Shown: positions 35,948 through 64,000 of the stretch, in pieces
How the letters are laid out: the number at the start of each line of letters is the position of its first letter
Numbering within the stretch: the stretch's first letter is position 1
Translations under genes and position numbers: made by a program
The notes under the pieces: model-generated
What the model was told of the DNA's origin: nothing
Seen by the model: the letters and a program-made list of their open reading frames with translations, nothing else
The model's database searches: none
DNA from: Nereocystis luetkeana
Lineage: Eukaryota > Sar > Phaeophyceae > Laminariales > Laminariaceae
NCBI GenBank assembly: GCA_031213475.1
Contig: JARUPZ010000020.1
Span: forward strand, 2,534,975 to 2,598,974
Reading direction: 5' to 3'
Length of the DNA: 64,000 bases

Positions 35948-37752
35948 CGAGGAAGAGGGGGGGGGGTGGTGGGTTTTGTTGGGTTGAATCGCGCGTCTGA
36001 ATTGTCGGACGCAGCGTTCCCACCGCCCACCCCAAACGAATCCAAGCCCGTGTCATCTCGTCTGTTTCCATTATTTGTAGGCGCTTTTTTTTTTTTTCTT
36101 TCTCCTAATTGTTTGCTCTCGTTCAAGCCATGTGGGCGCACGTACATATATACAGCGAGCGAGCGAGCGCACTTTTATACGCACGTAGCGTTATGTCTTC
36201 TTTGGTCCCTTTTCGCAACCGCGGGGAAAAATATCGGTGTTCACTGTATTTAGTCTGTCCTTTTTTTCGGGGGGGGGGGGGGGGAGTGAGGGGCGGGGGT
36301 TGGGGGGGGGCGACTGTACGGGCGCGTGTTGTCGTGAAAGCCAGAAATGACTAAATATTTCGATTTGGTTGTTTTTTTTTATTTCTTGGTTGGTTGGAGA
36401 ACCGATTGATTGGCTGGTTGATCGATTGATACATTAATTGATCGTGCGAAGCTACTGCTGTACGTACTATTCCCTTCCTTCTGTGTTGTTCTTGTCTGAA
36501 GAGACAGAAACAGCAGGAGGAGAGGAGGGGAAGGGAGGACGACATTTTCGCCGACAGGTGGGGGCCAACCGCTCAACCTACGCCGGTGTTGTTTTTACCC
36601 ACGTACATAAAATAGCGCTTGGCCGATGTTGTACCCAAGCATATAAAGAAGCAGCAGTCAGCAGCAACCGGCGAGACCTTCCTCCCCGTTGCTGTCCTTT
36701 TTTTGGGCTAGTTTTTTTTTTTTTTTTTTTTCGCTGTGACGGCTTTTGACCCTTGGACTCTTGAAAGGTCAGCGGTATAAATATCACCCTTGCAAGGTGA
36801 ACGGCTTGACCCCTGACCTTTCTTTGCAGGGGCAGCGGCTTATCCCCTGCAAGGTTAAAAAAGGGGGTCGGTCGGTTGAGGCCGCCTGTTGTTGCTGCTG
36901 CTGCTGCCAGTGCCCATTCTCCAGTTAGTTGTCGTAGCGGGCAGCCGAAAGGCTCTATGTAGAGCGGCCATTGGGCTGTCGAGGTGGCTCAGCAGCCCCT
37001 ATATGTCGTTCTAAGATACGGTGGTATTCACACCGTGCGCCATACGCGGCAGCTAGGCACACACACCACCACCATCAGGTTGCTTGCTGGCTTGAGGTTG
37101 ATGTCAGCGTTTTGGCGGAGGAGGTAGATTTCCCTTTTTTGCGTGGACCCCCCCACCGTCCCGTTCGTACGTACGTACGTACGTACGTAAGGAAGCAAAA
37201 GTAGCGCGTCATCCATTGTGAGTTGATACCCGTTGCGAAGAAGTACCCATTGTTACCACATTTCTGCTCTTTGTACTCACTGTAGTATTAGTGCATGTTT
37301 GTAGAAAATGGTTATCTACCCATCTATGGGCCCGGGAGCAAGCATAGCAGCAACTGTTGTTTTCCAAGATTTGACGTGCTCCGCAGCCTTCAAAGCTTAA
37401 AACCACCTTCTGTCGGCCGTGAGGTGCTCTTCTTCTTCGAAGTCGGAACGACACCCTCTGCAGTACTACTAGTAGTGGTATATGAATAGTGGTAGTATAG
37501 GAGTACACTAGCAGTATAGGAGTACTAGTAGTATAGGAGTAGTATATTATAGCCGTAATATAGGAGCCCGTGTTGGCGACGTCGCTGGTCGGGCGGTTCA
37601 TATACACATTTTGATATGCATACCAGGCACCTGTTAGAAGGCGATATTGATTGATTTGATCGGTCGAAAGTTGATGGTTAGTGTGTAGCAGTCTAATAGT
37701 GATAACGATAGTGAGTTATTTCGGTGGCGGGGAGTCTGCGCGGGCCGCTTAA

Positions 37753-37842
37753 CCCTTTTAGAACCGCACTCCCATAAGTGGGGACAAATCACTCTAAATA
37801 TTAGTAATTTGTCCCCAAAACGGGACTGCGGTGCTAAAGGGG
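37753..37842. mobile_element. Family B foldback element with TTAA on both sides
   Basis: TTAA at 37749-37752 and 37843-37846 flank CCCTTTTAG...CTAAAGGGG. This is the clearest target-site duplication of the family. Intergenic. Confidence 0.8.
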
Positions 37843-39011
37843 TTAAGGTATTGTTTTAATAGATACGACGATGGTTGATTGATCGAGTGATCGGTTGCAA
37901 GATGTCATGATAACGGTATATCGAATGGTTGATTGACTGATCTCGGTTGTGATAGATTGATTGGTGGCTTGGTGGAAGAGACCGTGTTGTGGCGGTAGAT
38001 CGATTGATTGCACGAGAGGCCATGGAACGGTGGCTGATTGACTGATAGGCTGAATAAGGTGGATCGATTAGCTTGATCCAATTCGTCGTTGGTCGATTGG
38101 TTGGTTAGAGTCAGACGATGACTATGGTTGGTTGATTTTCTGAAGAGGCGCAAATAATGGTTGGTTGACTGATTGGCTGAAGGCACGTCTTTGTTATGTC
38201 GTTCGTTGATTGGTCGGTCGAAAAGGCGGCGATGGTTTTGATTGGTTGATGGAAGAGACGCAACGCCGGGTGAAGAGCGGCGACGTGGTCGATTGATTGG
38301 TTGGTTGAAAATGCCATGACGGTGTCGATTCCATTGATCCATCGAAGACGCGAAGGTGGCTGATTCTTTGATCTATCTGTCTATTGTTGGAAGAAACGAC
38401 GACGGTGCTTGAACTTCTTGCCTGATCGGTTGGATAAAAGAGAAGTGATGACGATGGTGCGTGCGTGCGCATCGTTGCTTGTTGATCGAGTGTGGCAATC
38501 ACAATCGACGATGGTTGGTTGGACGATGAACACGATGATGGATTGAGTCATTGTGGAGAGACGACGACGACGACGACGAAGCTTGTTGATTTGTGATTGA
38601 TGGAGGTTGCCACAGTAGTCACACGCAGCAAGGGTTGGCAATGTCGTGCAGTCAGTCAGTCAGTCAGTCAGTCAGTCAGTGTGAAAACGACAACAAGGAG
38701 GAGATGCATCGGGATATCGGGCTTGTAAGCAAACAGGCCAATTTCATACCTTGCACATACGTAAGTATACGTGGGAAACCGGGTGTTTCGGATGTCCACG
38801 TCGCGAGGCAGGAAGGAGGGGCTGGACGGTATGGACGCGTCGAGGTCTTTTTTTGGCCTTCTTAATGTACTGGAACTAGCGCAGGGGACGTCAGGGTCTC
38901 GGTCAAGACGGTCTCCTGCTATCAGCACACTTGATCGGTATACTAGCAGCAGCGGCAGCAGCGGCAGCAGCGTAACGACCGGAATATGTTCACTACCTGG
39001 CAGCTTTTACA

Positions 39012-39500
39012 GTGGTGGGGGACACGCCATATATAACGATGGAAGGCTTGAGCCGTCATCAGGAAGAAAAACGTAACACGACCACAACGAGGAGGAATGA
39101 TGGCGAATTCTCCTCCGCTTCGTCCTTGTTTACTACTGGAAACACGCCCAAGCCTGCTTCCGGCCTTTCCCCGGACAGGAATAAAAAATTCAAAATTCAT
39201 CTCGATGAATATGATCCCATGGCCCAAGTGTACGGAAAAGTATACGGAAGAGTCATTTTTCGAAACAAGATTGGCACTCCCGCCATCCAGGAAAAGAAAT
39301 ACCAGGTAGCGGAAATGTACTGCAGTACCTCTATTATCGTAGAACGCATCGAGCTCGTACCACCCCCAACAATATATCTCTCAACTGAAATACGAGTAAG
39401 GTTTATTCTTATCGGAGAGCGTTTTTTCCAAAAATTCCAAAGTTTGGAAATAATCGGAGATATGTACCAATATACAGAGGCGTTCTGTCACTATTCGTGA
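39012..39500 (+). CDS. Possible orphan ORF or exon, unrecognised
   Basis: A 162-codon open frame in the intergenic region. The first 128 or so residues (FKIHLDEYDPMAQVYGKVYG, EMYCSTSIIVERIELVPPP) are of mixed composition, while the last 34 are read from the family E transposon. A donor-like GAGTAAGG at 39394 sits exactly at the transposon border. No family is recognised. It may be a single exon of an unidentified gene or chance. Confidence 0.2.
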   Translation: MVGDTPYITMEGLSRHQEEKRNTTTTRRNDGEFSSASSLFTTGNTPKPASGLSPDRNKKFKIHLDEYDPMAQVYGKVYGRVIFRNKIGTPAIQEKKYQVAEMYCSTSIIVERIELVPPPTIYLSTEIRVRFILIGERFFQKFQSLEIIGDMYQYTEAFCHYS

Positions 39501-39655
39501 AATTCTCCAGAAGAACCAAAAATATCAAGTTCGTTAACATGCCAATATTTGGAAAAAAAAAACAGGAAAATATGGAAGATTGAAAAATTGCGCGAAAAAA
39601 ATATCGAAAATTTGGAAAAAAAAACTCTCCGATAAGAATGACCCTAATAATCTTT
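39397..39655. mobile_element. Family E inverted-repeat element
   Basis: Terminal inverted repeats TTATTCTTATCGGAGAG and CTCTCCGATAAGAATGA. Second copy of the element at 19545-19815. Confidence 0.65.
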
Positions 39656-40847
39656 GAACAGATACATGTGACTGTACAGATCCCCCATACACGGACATAT
39701 ATATATCACATCACCTATTAATAATACCCCGGCAGATCAGACGACAGATCAGCGATTCCCACAGATCAGGCAGATCACCGATCCCGACAGGTCAGACAGA
39801 TCACCGATCGATCCGGACAAGCTAAACATTGCCTGGTGCTATCGTACATATAGATGCTTCAGTATCTAAGGCCTTCAAAAGAGTCGAATACGTCGTATGA
39901 ACATGATCTGTAATGACCTTACATATCGATCATTGGAACGTACCATTAATAGCATAATTTCGAAAACACAACGGATGCGGACAGACAAGACAGTTGTATA
40001 ATTACTAAAAATGAGACTCCGTTTTACAAACTGAGAATTTCCTCACAGAGTAGAAGCTCCAGCTATCGCAATAATTGTTGGTCCCCAAAATGATGTAAGG
40101 CATGCACTGTAAAACGCACATGGCCCCATAAGGCACATGCATGCCCTACAAGGCACATACATGCCCTACAAGGCACAATCCCTAGTACAAGGTACATGCA
40201 TGATCTGCAAGAAGACACGTCCTATCGTAGAGCTCGTCTCGCGCTGAATGTGCCTGTCGTAGTCAAGTTGCGTGTGTTTCGGTTGGTACGTCCGTACGCG
40301 GCGTACGGCGGGACACGATTGCTTCAGGAATAATTTCTGGGCGCCATGGAGAATTCCGCGTTATGATTTGTTCTTGGAATCGCTCTTCTTGCGCTCTTGT
40401 AATAACCATCGGCTCAACTCGCATGATGATTGATGCTCTACTTAACTCACTCCCTCTAGAACTGCAACAACTTTTTCTGCACAACCTCTGACAGACAGAT
40501 GATGATCTGTCTGGTCTGATCTGTCTATAGCAGATCATCCAGTTCCTTGTCCGCCGTCGCGAGAGGCCTGTGCAGGATCTGCCTTAGTACAGGGCAGATC
40601 CAACCCAGGAAAAACGATCTAGATCATATTCAGAGTGTACGAGTCCTACCCGGCAACCGGATGAGCTCCTCCTGTAGGCCATACAAGATCGGGAATATCT
40701 ATATCTATCTGCCTTCGAAATATCTAGATAATGAAGTGGGAATGATCTGTAGACGATCTGTAGATCATTTCTCCGAGGTGCGAGCACTCGCCTGTGGGGC
40801 ATACCCGACACCGCTCGGAATTAGCGTGGGACACTTTTTTTTTCACT

Positions 40848-40964
40848 GTTACGGGGGACGATAGTTAATAGAACCAAATATTGTCAGTAAAAATGGATAA
40901 CTATATACCTGGTAGTTCTTTTATGTATACCATGGGTCCTATTAAATATGGCCCCCCGTAATAG
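40848..40964. mobile_element. Family A MITE
   Basis: Both arms; TACCTGGTA at 40906-40914. Intergenic. Confidence 0.8.
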
Positions 40965-41267
40965 GTTTGAAGGGCCAAGCTCGGCCACCTTCCGGACGAA
41001 GCCGCGTCTTACCCCCCTCTCCCCCCCCCCCCCCCGGTGTACGTGGGGGCTTCAAGTTTTATCGCGCATACAGGTGAACACATTCAGCGCTCTCTCGCAG
41101 CTGTGTTTTTTTTTCCTTCGGGGGGAGTGGGAGGGGGGGTTCGTCCAACTCCTTTGCCAATTTTTTTCTTCACGGCTCCTTGCGGCGTTGTTTTCTTACA
41201 GCGAGTGGGAAAAAGTTGTCTTCTCACGAAAACATCCGAAGCCCGCGCCCAACTCTGCCCGTGGACG

Positions 41268-41390
41268 TATTTACGGGGAACCAATTCAAACAGGACCTAC
41301 CTGCGGTTACACCAAAACCTCGTATATATTTCGCTAGTTTTACTATTGATAACAATACTCGGTCCTATTTACTATGGTCCCCCGTAATAG
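41268..41390. mobile_element. Family A MITE
   Basis: Left arm diverged (ACGGGGAACCAATTCAAACAG), right arm intact. Confidence 0.75.
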
Positions 41391-41632
41391 GATGGGTGCA
41401 CATCGATGGATGAATGGAAGGTGTTCGCACAGGGGGAAAAAAAAAACGAAGCCCCCTCAATTTCCGCCCATCCCTCCATCCATCCATCCATCCCTCCCTC
41501 CATCTATACACAAGTGGGTACCTCCATTTCAAGAGCAGCCAAGCTAAGAGACGGTGGTAACACATATATATAAGCGTGTCTCGCCACTGCCCAAATCCAG
41601 TACGTTACCCGCCACCGACGGATGAGAGCATT

Positions 41633-41750
41633 ACTATCACGGGGGACCATCACAGTAGATAGGACCAAAAGAGTGTTAGTAAGAATGGGTAAATGTGTAG
41701 GATTTATGTGTGTACCGCCCAGGTCCTGTTTGATGTGGTCCCCCGGAAAA
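41633..41750. mobile_element. Family A MITE
   Basis: Both arms with substitutions (ATCACGGGGGACCATCAC and GTGGTCCCCCGGAAAAG). Confidence 0.7.
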
Positions 41751-41861
41751 GTGTACTCGTTTGCACTAACGGTGTGCTGCCGCCATGTGCGTCGGTTTGT
41801 TCGCACACACGAGGGCGAGAGAGTGCAACCGTTGACTCCAGGGCTCGTTTTCCCTTACACC

Positions 41862-41945
41862 GTCAAGGGCCGCAGTCCCATTTTGGAGACAAACTCCTTG
41901 AAATTTGGTTGGATTGGCCCCCAAAACGGGGCTGCAACACTGTAG
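41862..41945. mobile_element. Family B foldback element, degenerate
   Basis: Arms CCGCAGTCCCATTTTGGAGAC and CCCCAAAACGGGGCTGC; the termini are lost. It abuts the large hairpin. Confidence 0.6.
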
Positions 41946-41949
41946 AAGC

Positions 41950-42494
41950 GGCTGCCCTCGCAGTGCTCTGCTGTCGTGGATAAAAAATCATCTCCGACCG
42001 ACCGGGGGGGGGCAGCTTGGGCGGCGCCGGTCCCCCGTCTGCGGATCATGTGCGCCGAAATCAGGACGCAACTGGCTGACGGCTCTGACTGGTCGGAAAC
42101 CCGGCAGGAGTTCGACCGTCGCTGGCTACTTGTGGCACAACAACAAACTGGACTGCATAGAGGACCGGATCAAGAAGGATATCGGCCTTGCACATGAGGG
42201 CCTTTACGTCCACTCTAACGATAAGAGAGAGTGGACGTAAAGGCCCTCATGTGCAAGGCCGATATCCTTCTTGATCCGGTCCTCTATGCAGTCCAGTTTG
42301 TTGTTGTGCCACAAGTAGCCAGCGACGGTCGAACTCCTGCCGGGTTTCCGACCAGTCAGAGCCGTCAGCCAGTTGCGTCCTGATTTCGGCGTACATGATC
42401 CGCAGACGGGGGACCAGCGCCGCCCAAGCTGCCCCCCCCCGGTCGGTCGGAGACCATTTTTTATCCACGACAGCAGAGCACCGCGAGGACAGCC
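41950..42494. repeat. 545-bp long inverted repeat (hairpin)
   Basis: Arms of about 266 bp (41950-42217 and 42229-42494) are reverse complements with only a few mismatches, separated by about 11 bases (AACGATAAGAG). The ends read GGCTG(C/T)CCTCGC and its complement. The arms have open frames on both strands (for example SDWSETRQEFDRRWLL), but the product is not recognised. A transcript of either strand would fold into a near-perfect double-stranded hairpin. Confidence 0.85.
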
Positions 42495-43394
42495 ACTATG
42501 TACAAACAACAAAACGTTTGAAAAGACAAGAACAGCAGCAACCAGCGGACACAAAAACGAGAAAGAAGGGGAAATCACAAACACTGCTGCTGCTGCTGCT
42601 GTAGTAGTAGTACCACTCACTCTGTCGATGGAGCCGTTGTTTAGCGCAAACCGTAGACTTGGTTTTATCCCTTATGCTCTTTTGTTTTCTGAATCCGAGG
42701 AGAGACGAACATATTGTTGTACGTAGCGTTTGAACAAAAAAATATTTTACTTTCTGAAGTCGGGGAGTCGAAACTGTTATTGTACGTAGCGTTTGAACAA
42801 AAAAAATATTGATTTTCTGAAGTCGGGGGAGACGAAACTAGAACTAATTAGGGTAGTGAATTCGAACCCTAAATATTTTCGGAAGGCTCCTGTCTCCCTC
42901 TCGCTACACCACATCTTTCCGAAAAAAAGAAAAACGCTTTCGTCTGGGTTTTTTTTTTGGCAATAACCTTCCCGTTCTTGGAAGAAGAAGAAGAAGAAGG
43001 AAAAAAAAGCCCCCCTCCCTGTGCGAACTCCACGCGCTTTGCGATAGTGAAGAGCGCTTGATTCGGTCTGGGTGCCCACGATATCTTATCTACCTGGTAT
43101 CTATCTATCTATATACGAAGTATCTGTCTGTCTGTCTGTCTGCCTGTCTATCTGCCTACACGACGTGGCCGGGACTCCCCCCACCCCCTCTCTCCCTTGC
43201 ACGACGCCGGCGTATAAAAAACTTTGTGGGGACTTCGAACAATTCGGCGACAAAAAACCACGAAGATGTCGCGACAAACCGCTCATTATGGTACGCCTGA
43301 AAATGGTGTGCTTTCAACACATTGTTCGTTTGTCTCCAAAAGGACGCGGTTTTACGCCCACAATGCGCAGGGGGTTGTACTCGATAGCACCAGG

Positions 43395-43515
43395 GGGACA
43401 GGGGGGGTGCACTCGATAGGAGAGATGTACTAGATCTCATGCATGGCCGTAGTCGTATGACCATAGGGAGGGGGGGGGAGGGGGTGTACTCGATAGCAGG
43501 GGGGGGGGGGGGGAA
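43395..43515 (-). mobile_element. Family C 3'-end fragments
   Basis: Short pieces of the family C 3' terminus (GATCTAGTACATCTCTCC and GAGTACACCCCC on the minus strand) between G-runs. They are rearranged. Confidence 0.4.
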
Positions 43516-43638
43516 GTGTCCCCGTCACCTTTGCACGGCACGATCACTCTGCCCGAAAATATAACACTCGGTTAAAATTATGAAGTTCACACCAGACGGG
43601 GACTATATTTCTGACCAAAGTGGTACCTTATCACAGGT

Positions 43639-43985
43639 GTGTACTCGATAGGAGAGATGTACTCGACCTCATGCATGGCCGTAGTCGTATGACCATAGAC
43701 CCTCGCATCCCTACAATGCCGGGACGGAGCACGTCGGGTTTTCCCCGACCAGGCAGGGCCTGCTTGCACCAAGCGCGAAGCGCCGTGAGGTGTCTGGCCA
43801 GTCGCATGAAGAGTGAGCTGCATCATACTACTGTTAAGAACCGCTTGTGGGGCGGACTTGCATATGGATGACAGCTTCAATGAGTTCGCTTAATTCCCGG
43901 CGTAGGCACTTCCAGCGACAGCAACGAGAGTACCATGTAACTGCCTCTTGGGTGCCTTACCTTGAACACTGCGTGATACGATCAA
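43639..43985 (-). mobile_element. Family C element, truncated
   Basis: 3' two-thirds of family C (AACCGCTTGTGGGGCGG ... CTACGGCCATGCATGAGGTC). Its end joins TATCACAGGTGTG sequence instead of a C-tail. Confidence 0.55.
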
Positions 43986-44395
43986 TTCTCACAGGGGGGG
44001 TGACAATATAACACACCCCCTGGGATGCATCCCTCAGCCGACTTTCTCCAAAACAACGGTGCGGCACACACAACCGAAGTGATGGTTCAGGACTAGTCTC
44101 TCTCGTGCCATCCCATTCGCTAGATTCGAATAGTAGCGGTAACTCAGGTCTGGGGCGACACAACAGACTCTTCTGCTCCTTCCCCCCCCCCCCCCCCCCA
44201 CCCCCCCCCCCCCCCCCCCCCACCCCCCCCCCCCCCCCCCCACCCCCCACTACGGCTCGTGCCTCTTGTTTTTGTTTTTTCTCCAGTCGCGAGACAAAGA
44301 CTTCAGCCCTTTCTTTCTTCCCTCTACGTCGTTTTTGCACTATCTCCCCCCTCATCGAGAGGAAACTGCGTGTTACTGGGAATACTCGTCCGAGG

Positions 44396-44838
44396 GGGTG
44401 TGCTATTTTATCACAGGGGTGTGACATGTTATCACAGGGGTGTGATATCTTATCACAGGGGTGAGCAATTTTATCACAGGGGTGCGATATCTCATCACAG
44501 GGGTGCGATATCTCATCACAGGGGGGGGTGTGATATCTTATCACAGGGTTGTGATATATTATCACAGGGGTGTGATAAATTGTCACAGGGGTGTGATATC
44601 TTATCATAGGGGAGTGACAACGTATCACACGGATGTGACATCTTACGTATCACAGGGATGTGATATCTTATCACGGGGGTGTGCTATCTTAACACAGGGG
44701 TGTGTTACCCTATCACAGGGGCGTGATAACGTCTCACATGGGTGTGAAAACGTATCAAAGGGGTGTGATAACGTATCACAGGGGTGTGATAACGTATCAC
44801 AGGGGTGTGGTAACGTATCACAGGGGTGTGACAACGTA
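44396..44838 (-). repeat. TGTGATA-TATCACA hairpin minisatellite after gene 2 stop
   Basis: About 22 units of about 20 bp, TATCACAGGGGTGTGATAxx, each partly palindromic. It begins about 25 bases past the TAG of gene 2 on the minus strand, so it probably forms the 3' UTR or terminator region. Confidence 0.8.
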
Positions 44839-44860
44839 CTATTAGTACCTTAGCATCTAC

Positions 44861-62499
<17,639 letters not shown>

Positions 62500-62728
62500 G
62501 GGCTTAATAGAGTATGTTAGGTGTGCTGCTGTGTGACCGCAAGGCGCGTGCCATGGTTGGGGTACGTAACGTACCAGGTACGTAGTAGTCTCTGGCTAAA
62601 TCACATTTCACACCTCGCACGGACAGATCGTGATCTATCTATCTATCTATCTATATATCTATCTGCTGTAGATTATCTGCAGTTCCTCACCTGTCGCTGT
62701 GAGAGGTGCAATTTTACACGCGTCCAGC

Positions 62729-62838
62729 ACAACGGGGGGTCATAGTAAACAGGACCTACGGTACACACAAAAAACTATATATTTGGCGATTTTTACTGAC
62801 AAAATTTGGTCCTATTTACTATGGCCCCCCGTAATAGT
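62729..62838. mobile_element. Family A MITE
   Basis: Both arms (ACGGGGGGTCATAGTAAACAG and CTATTTACTATGGCCCC). Upstream of gene 2. Confidence 0.8.
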
Positions 62839-63048
62839 AGCACACACGCACGTCTCGGACAGGTCATGATCTATGTGATCTATCTGAAGTCGATCGTGAT
62901 CTAGATGATCTAGCTCATCACCTGCTGCCGTTGTGAGCGGCTGTGCAGGATCTGCCTTATAGGGCAGATCCGACCCAGAAAACATGCTACTATTACTGCA
63001 TTACAGTACATGCAGAATATACGGGTCCCCACAGCTGGAAGCACGAGC

Positions 63049-63158
63049 TATTACGGGGGACCATAGTAAATAGGACCTAATCTTGTAAGCAAAAACAACA
63101 AATAGATAGTTTCTTGTGTGTACCGTGGGTCCTATTTACTATGACCACCCGTAATAGG
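63049..63158. mobile_element. Family A MITE
   Basis: Both arms; the right arm has ACCACCCG. Confidence 0.8.
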
Positions 63159-63572
63159 TATTTATAGGTCATACAACATCGCGAATAGATCTGCCATGAC
63201 ATATCTGTAGGTAGATCGTTGAGCTGCCGTCCGAGATGTGATACACTTCCATTTTGGACTCTTGTCCAGTGACCACGCACACGGACTGCTGTTGCTTTAT
63301 GATCAGTCGATGAGTTCACCCTCTCGGGACACCAGAGGACGGGAACATTGCCCGTAAGAAGTGCCGGTTACATCAACCATTGTGGTCACTGCGTGATCAG
63401 GGGGATACGATGCAAAAATGGTTGATGTCCGAGTTACAATGGTTGAAAGCAAGAGGTCGCACGGCACGGGTCCAACAACATCCTATCCGCTCACACTGCT
63501 TGTGACCGGTACGAATAGTTATCGTTGTTTTGTGTGTGGTCGCTATCTTCTACACCCAGAGGGGTTGGTTAA

Positions 63573-63673
63573 CCCATTAATTAGTACTGCAGTCCCATTT
63601 TGGGGACACACTATTAATACTTAAAGTTTGAGTCCTCTGCCCCCAAAACGGGACTGCAGTACTAATTAATGGG
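63573..63673. mobile_element. Family B variant with TTAA on both sides
   Basis: TTAA precedes CCCATTAATTAGTACTGCAG and follows the complementary arm. Both arms share the same outer substitution relative to other copies, so it is a distinct subfamily. Confidence 0.75.
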
Positions 63674-64000
63674 TTAAGGTGAGAGCAACAAGAACTCGCA
63701 AAATAAAATTCGTAAACTCAGTTTTTGGAGATAGGGCACAAAGCTCCTTCGTACGATATACGTATGTATTATCAATTGAGGGGGCTCAGAAAATGACAGG
63801 AGGTGCACCCCTTGCCTTATCGTAAGATTCGCTCACAGACCCTCGAATCCCTGTGTAACTGCACAATGGTACTGCCGAGATGACGCACGTCGCGTTTTTA
63901 CCGACCGGGCACAGGAGGGTTTGCTCACCTAGTGCCACTATACTAAGAGAAAATGGTTGATACGCACTGTGTACGAGACGAATATAACTAACCCTGGCCC

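Larger units (their letters stand above)
35020..44860. other. Intergenic region between the convergent genes
   Basis: No gene is supported. Contents: ACCGCGGCACCTACTGCTGG-type triplet-rich repeats at 35180-35290; three decayed units with GCGCGCCTGATTTCAGGTGC hairpins and a 37-base G-run at 35795-36030; short GGTCAGCGG/CCCTGCAAGG inverted repeats at 36750-36870; a TACG run at 37166-37188; a GGTTGATTGATTGG degenerate array at 37860-38600; a CAGT run at 38650-38680; AAGGCACATGCATGCCCTAC repeats at 40110-40220; two tandem 60-bp copies at 42719-42840; and the elements and hairpin listed separately. Confidence 0.6.
62500..64000. other. Region upstream of gene 2, no gene seen
   Basis: Contains two family A MITEs, a TATC run at 62635-62660, a dispersed unit with GGATCTGCCTTATAGGGCAG at 62945-62975, a family B element with TTAA and a diverged family C piece near 63835-63950. 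The frame of exon 1 stays open upstream of 62499, so an upstream exon of gene 2 may lie here, but none can be recognised. Confidence 0.5.

Noticed and set aside
42853..42912. tRNA-like sequence on the minus strand (GTGGTGTAGCGAGAGGG ... GGTTCGAATTCACTAC)
   Set aside because: Ends can pair and a B-box-like motif is present, but it is only about 60 nt, has an 8-base anticodon loop and no proper T-stem; at best a relic.
44396..44838. CRISPR-like regular array
   Set aside because: Units are directly adjacent without unique spacers, and the context is eukaryotic; it is a minisatellite.

Overview
The window looks like nuclear DNA of a photosynthetic stramenopile, most likely a brown alga or close relative. 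This is an inference. It rests on a WSC-domain secreted protein gene (WSC proteins are abundant in brown algae), a CrtI-type carotenoid enzyme, very short exons in kilobase introns with GT-AG borders, TTAGGG-type repeats and a heavy load of microsatellites and small transposons. No bacterial operon, rRNA gene, intact tRNA gene or CRISPR array is visible.

Only two genes can be supported, and they converge. Gene 1 (plus strand, 1420-35019) has 23 exons whose phases join into a 1,218-residue secreted protein: signal peptide, two WSC domains, a long Thr/Pro/Ala linker, then a large region resembling Agd3-type (carbohydrate esterase family 18) polysaccharide deacetylases. Gene 2 (minus strand, 62499-44861) has at least 11 exons joining into 575 residues of a CrtI-type FAD-dependent carotenoid desaturase/isomerase; one of its introns uses a GC donor. 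Coding sequence is about 5.4 kb of 64 kb.

The rest is repeats. Family A is a TA-flanked MITE of about 110 bp with 28 full or partial copies. Family B is a CCC...GGG foldback element with TTAA target duplications (piggyBac-type). Families E and H are two further inverted-repeat elements. Two 5'-truncated non-LTR retrotransposons sit in sense in introns of gene 2. They and many short dispersed elements (families C and D) end in homopolymer C tails, which accounts for many of the poly-C/poly-G runs. There is also a 545-bp near-perfect hairpin, several minisatellites (one coding, one just after the stop codon of gene 2) and a strongly over-represented nonamer, TACCWGGTA, that may be a transposon excision scar.

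Layout: 1-1419 upstream repeats; 1420-35019 gene 1; 35020-44860 intergenic, repeat-rich, with the hairpin at 42 kb; 44861-62499 gene 2; 62500-64000 upstream of gene 2, with MITEs and GATCT-rich repeats. The two genes have no obvious functional link beyond adjacency: one probably modifies cell-wall or extracellular polysaccharide, the other belongs to plastid carotenoid metabolism.
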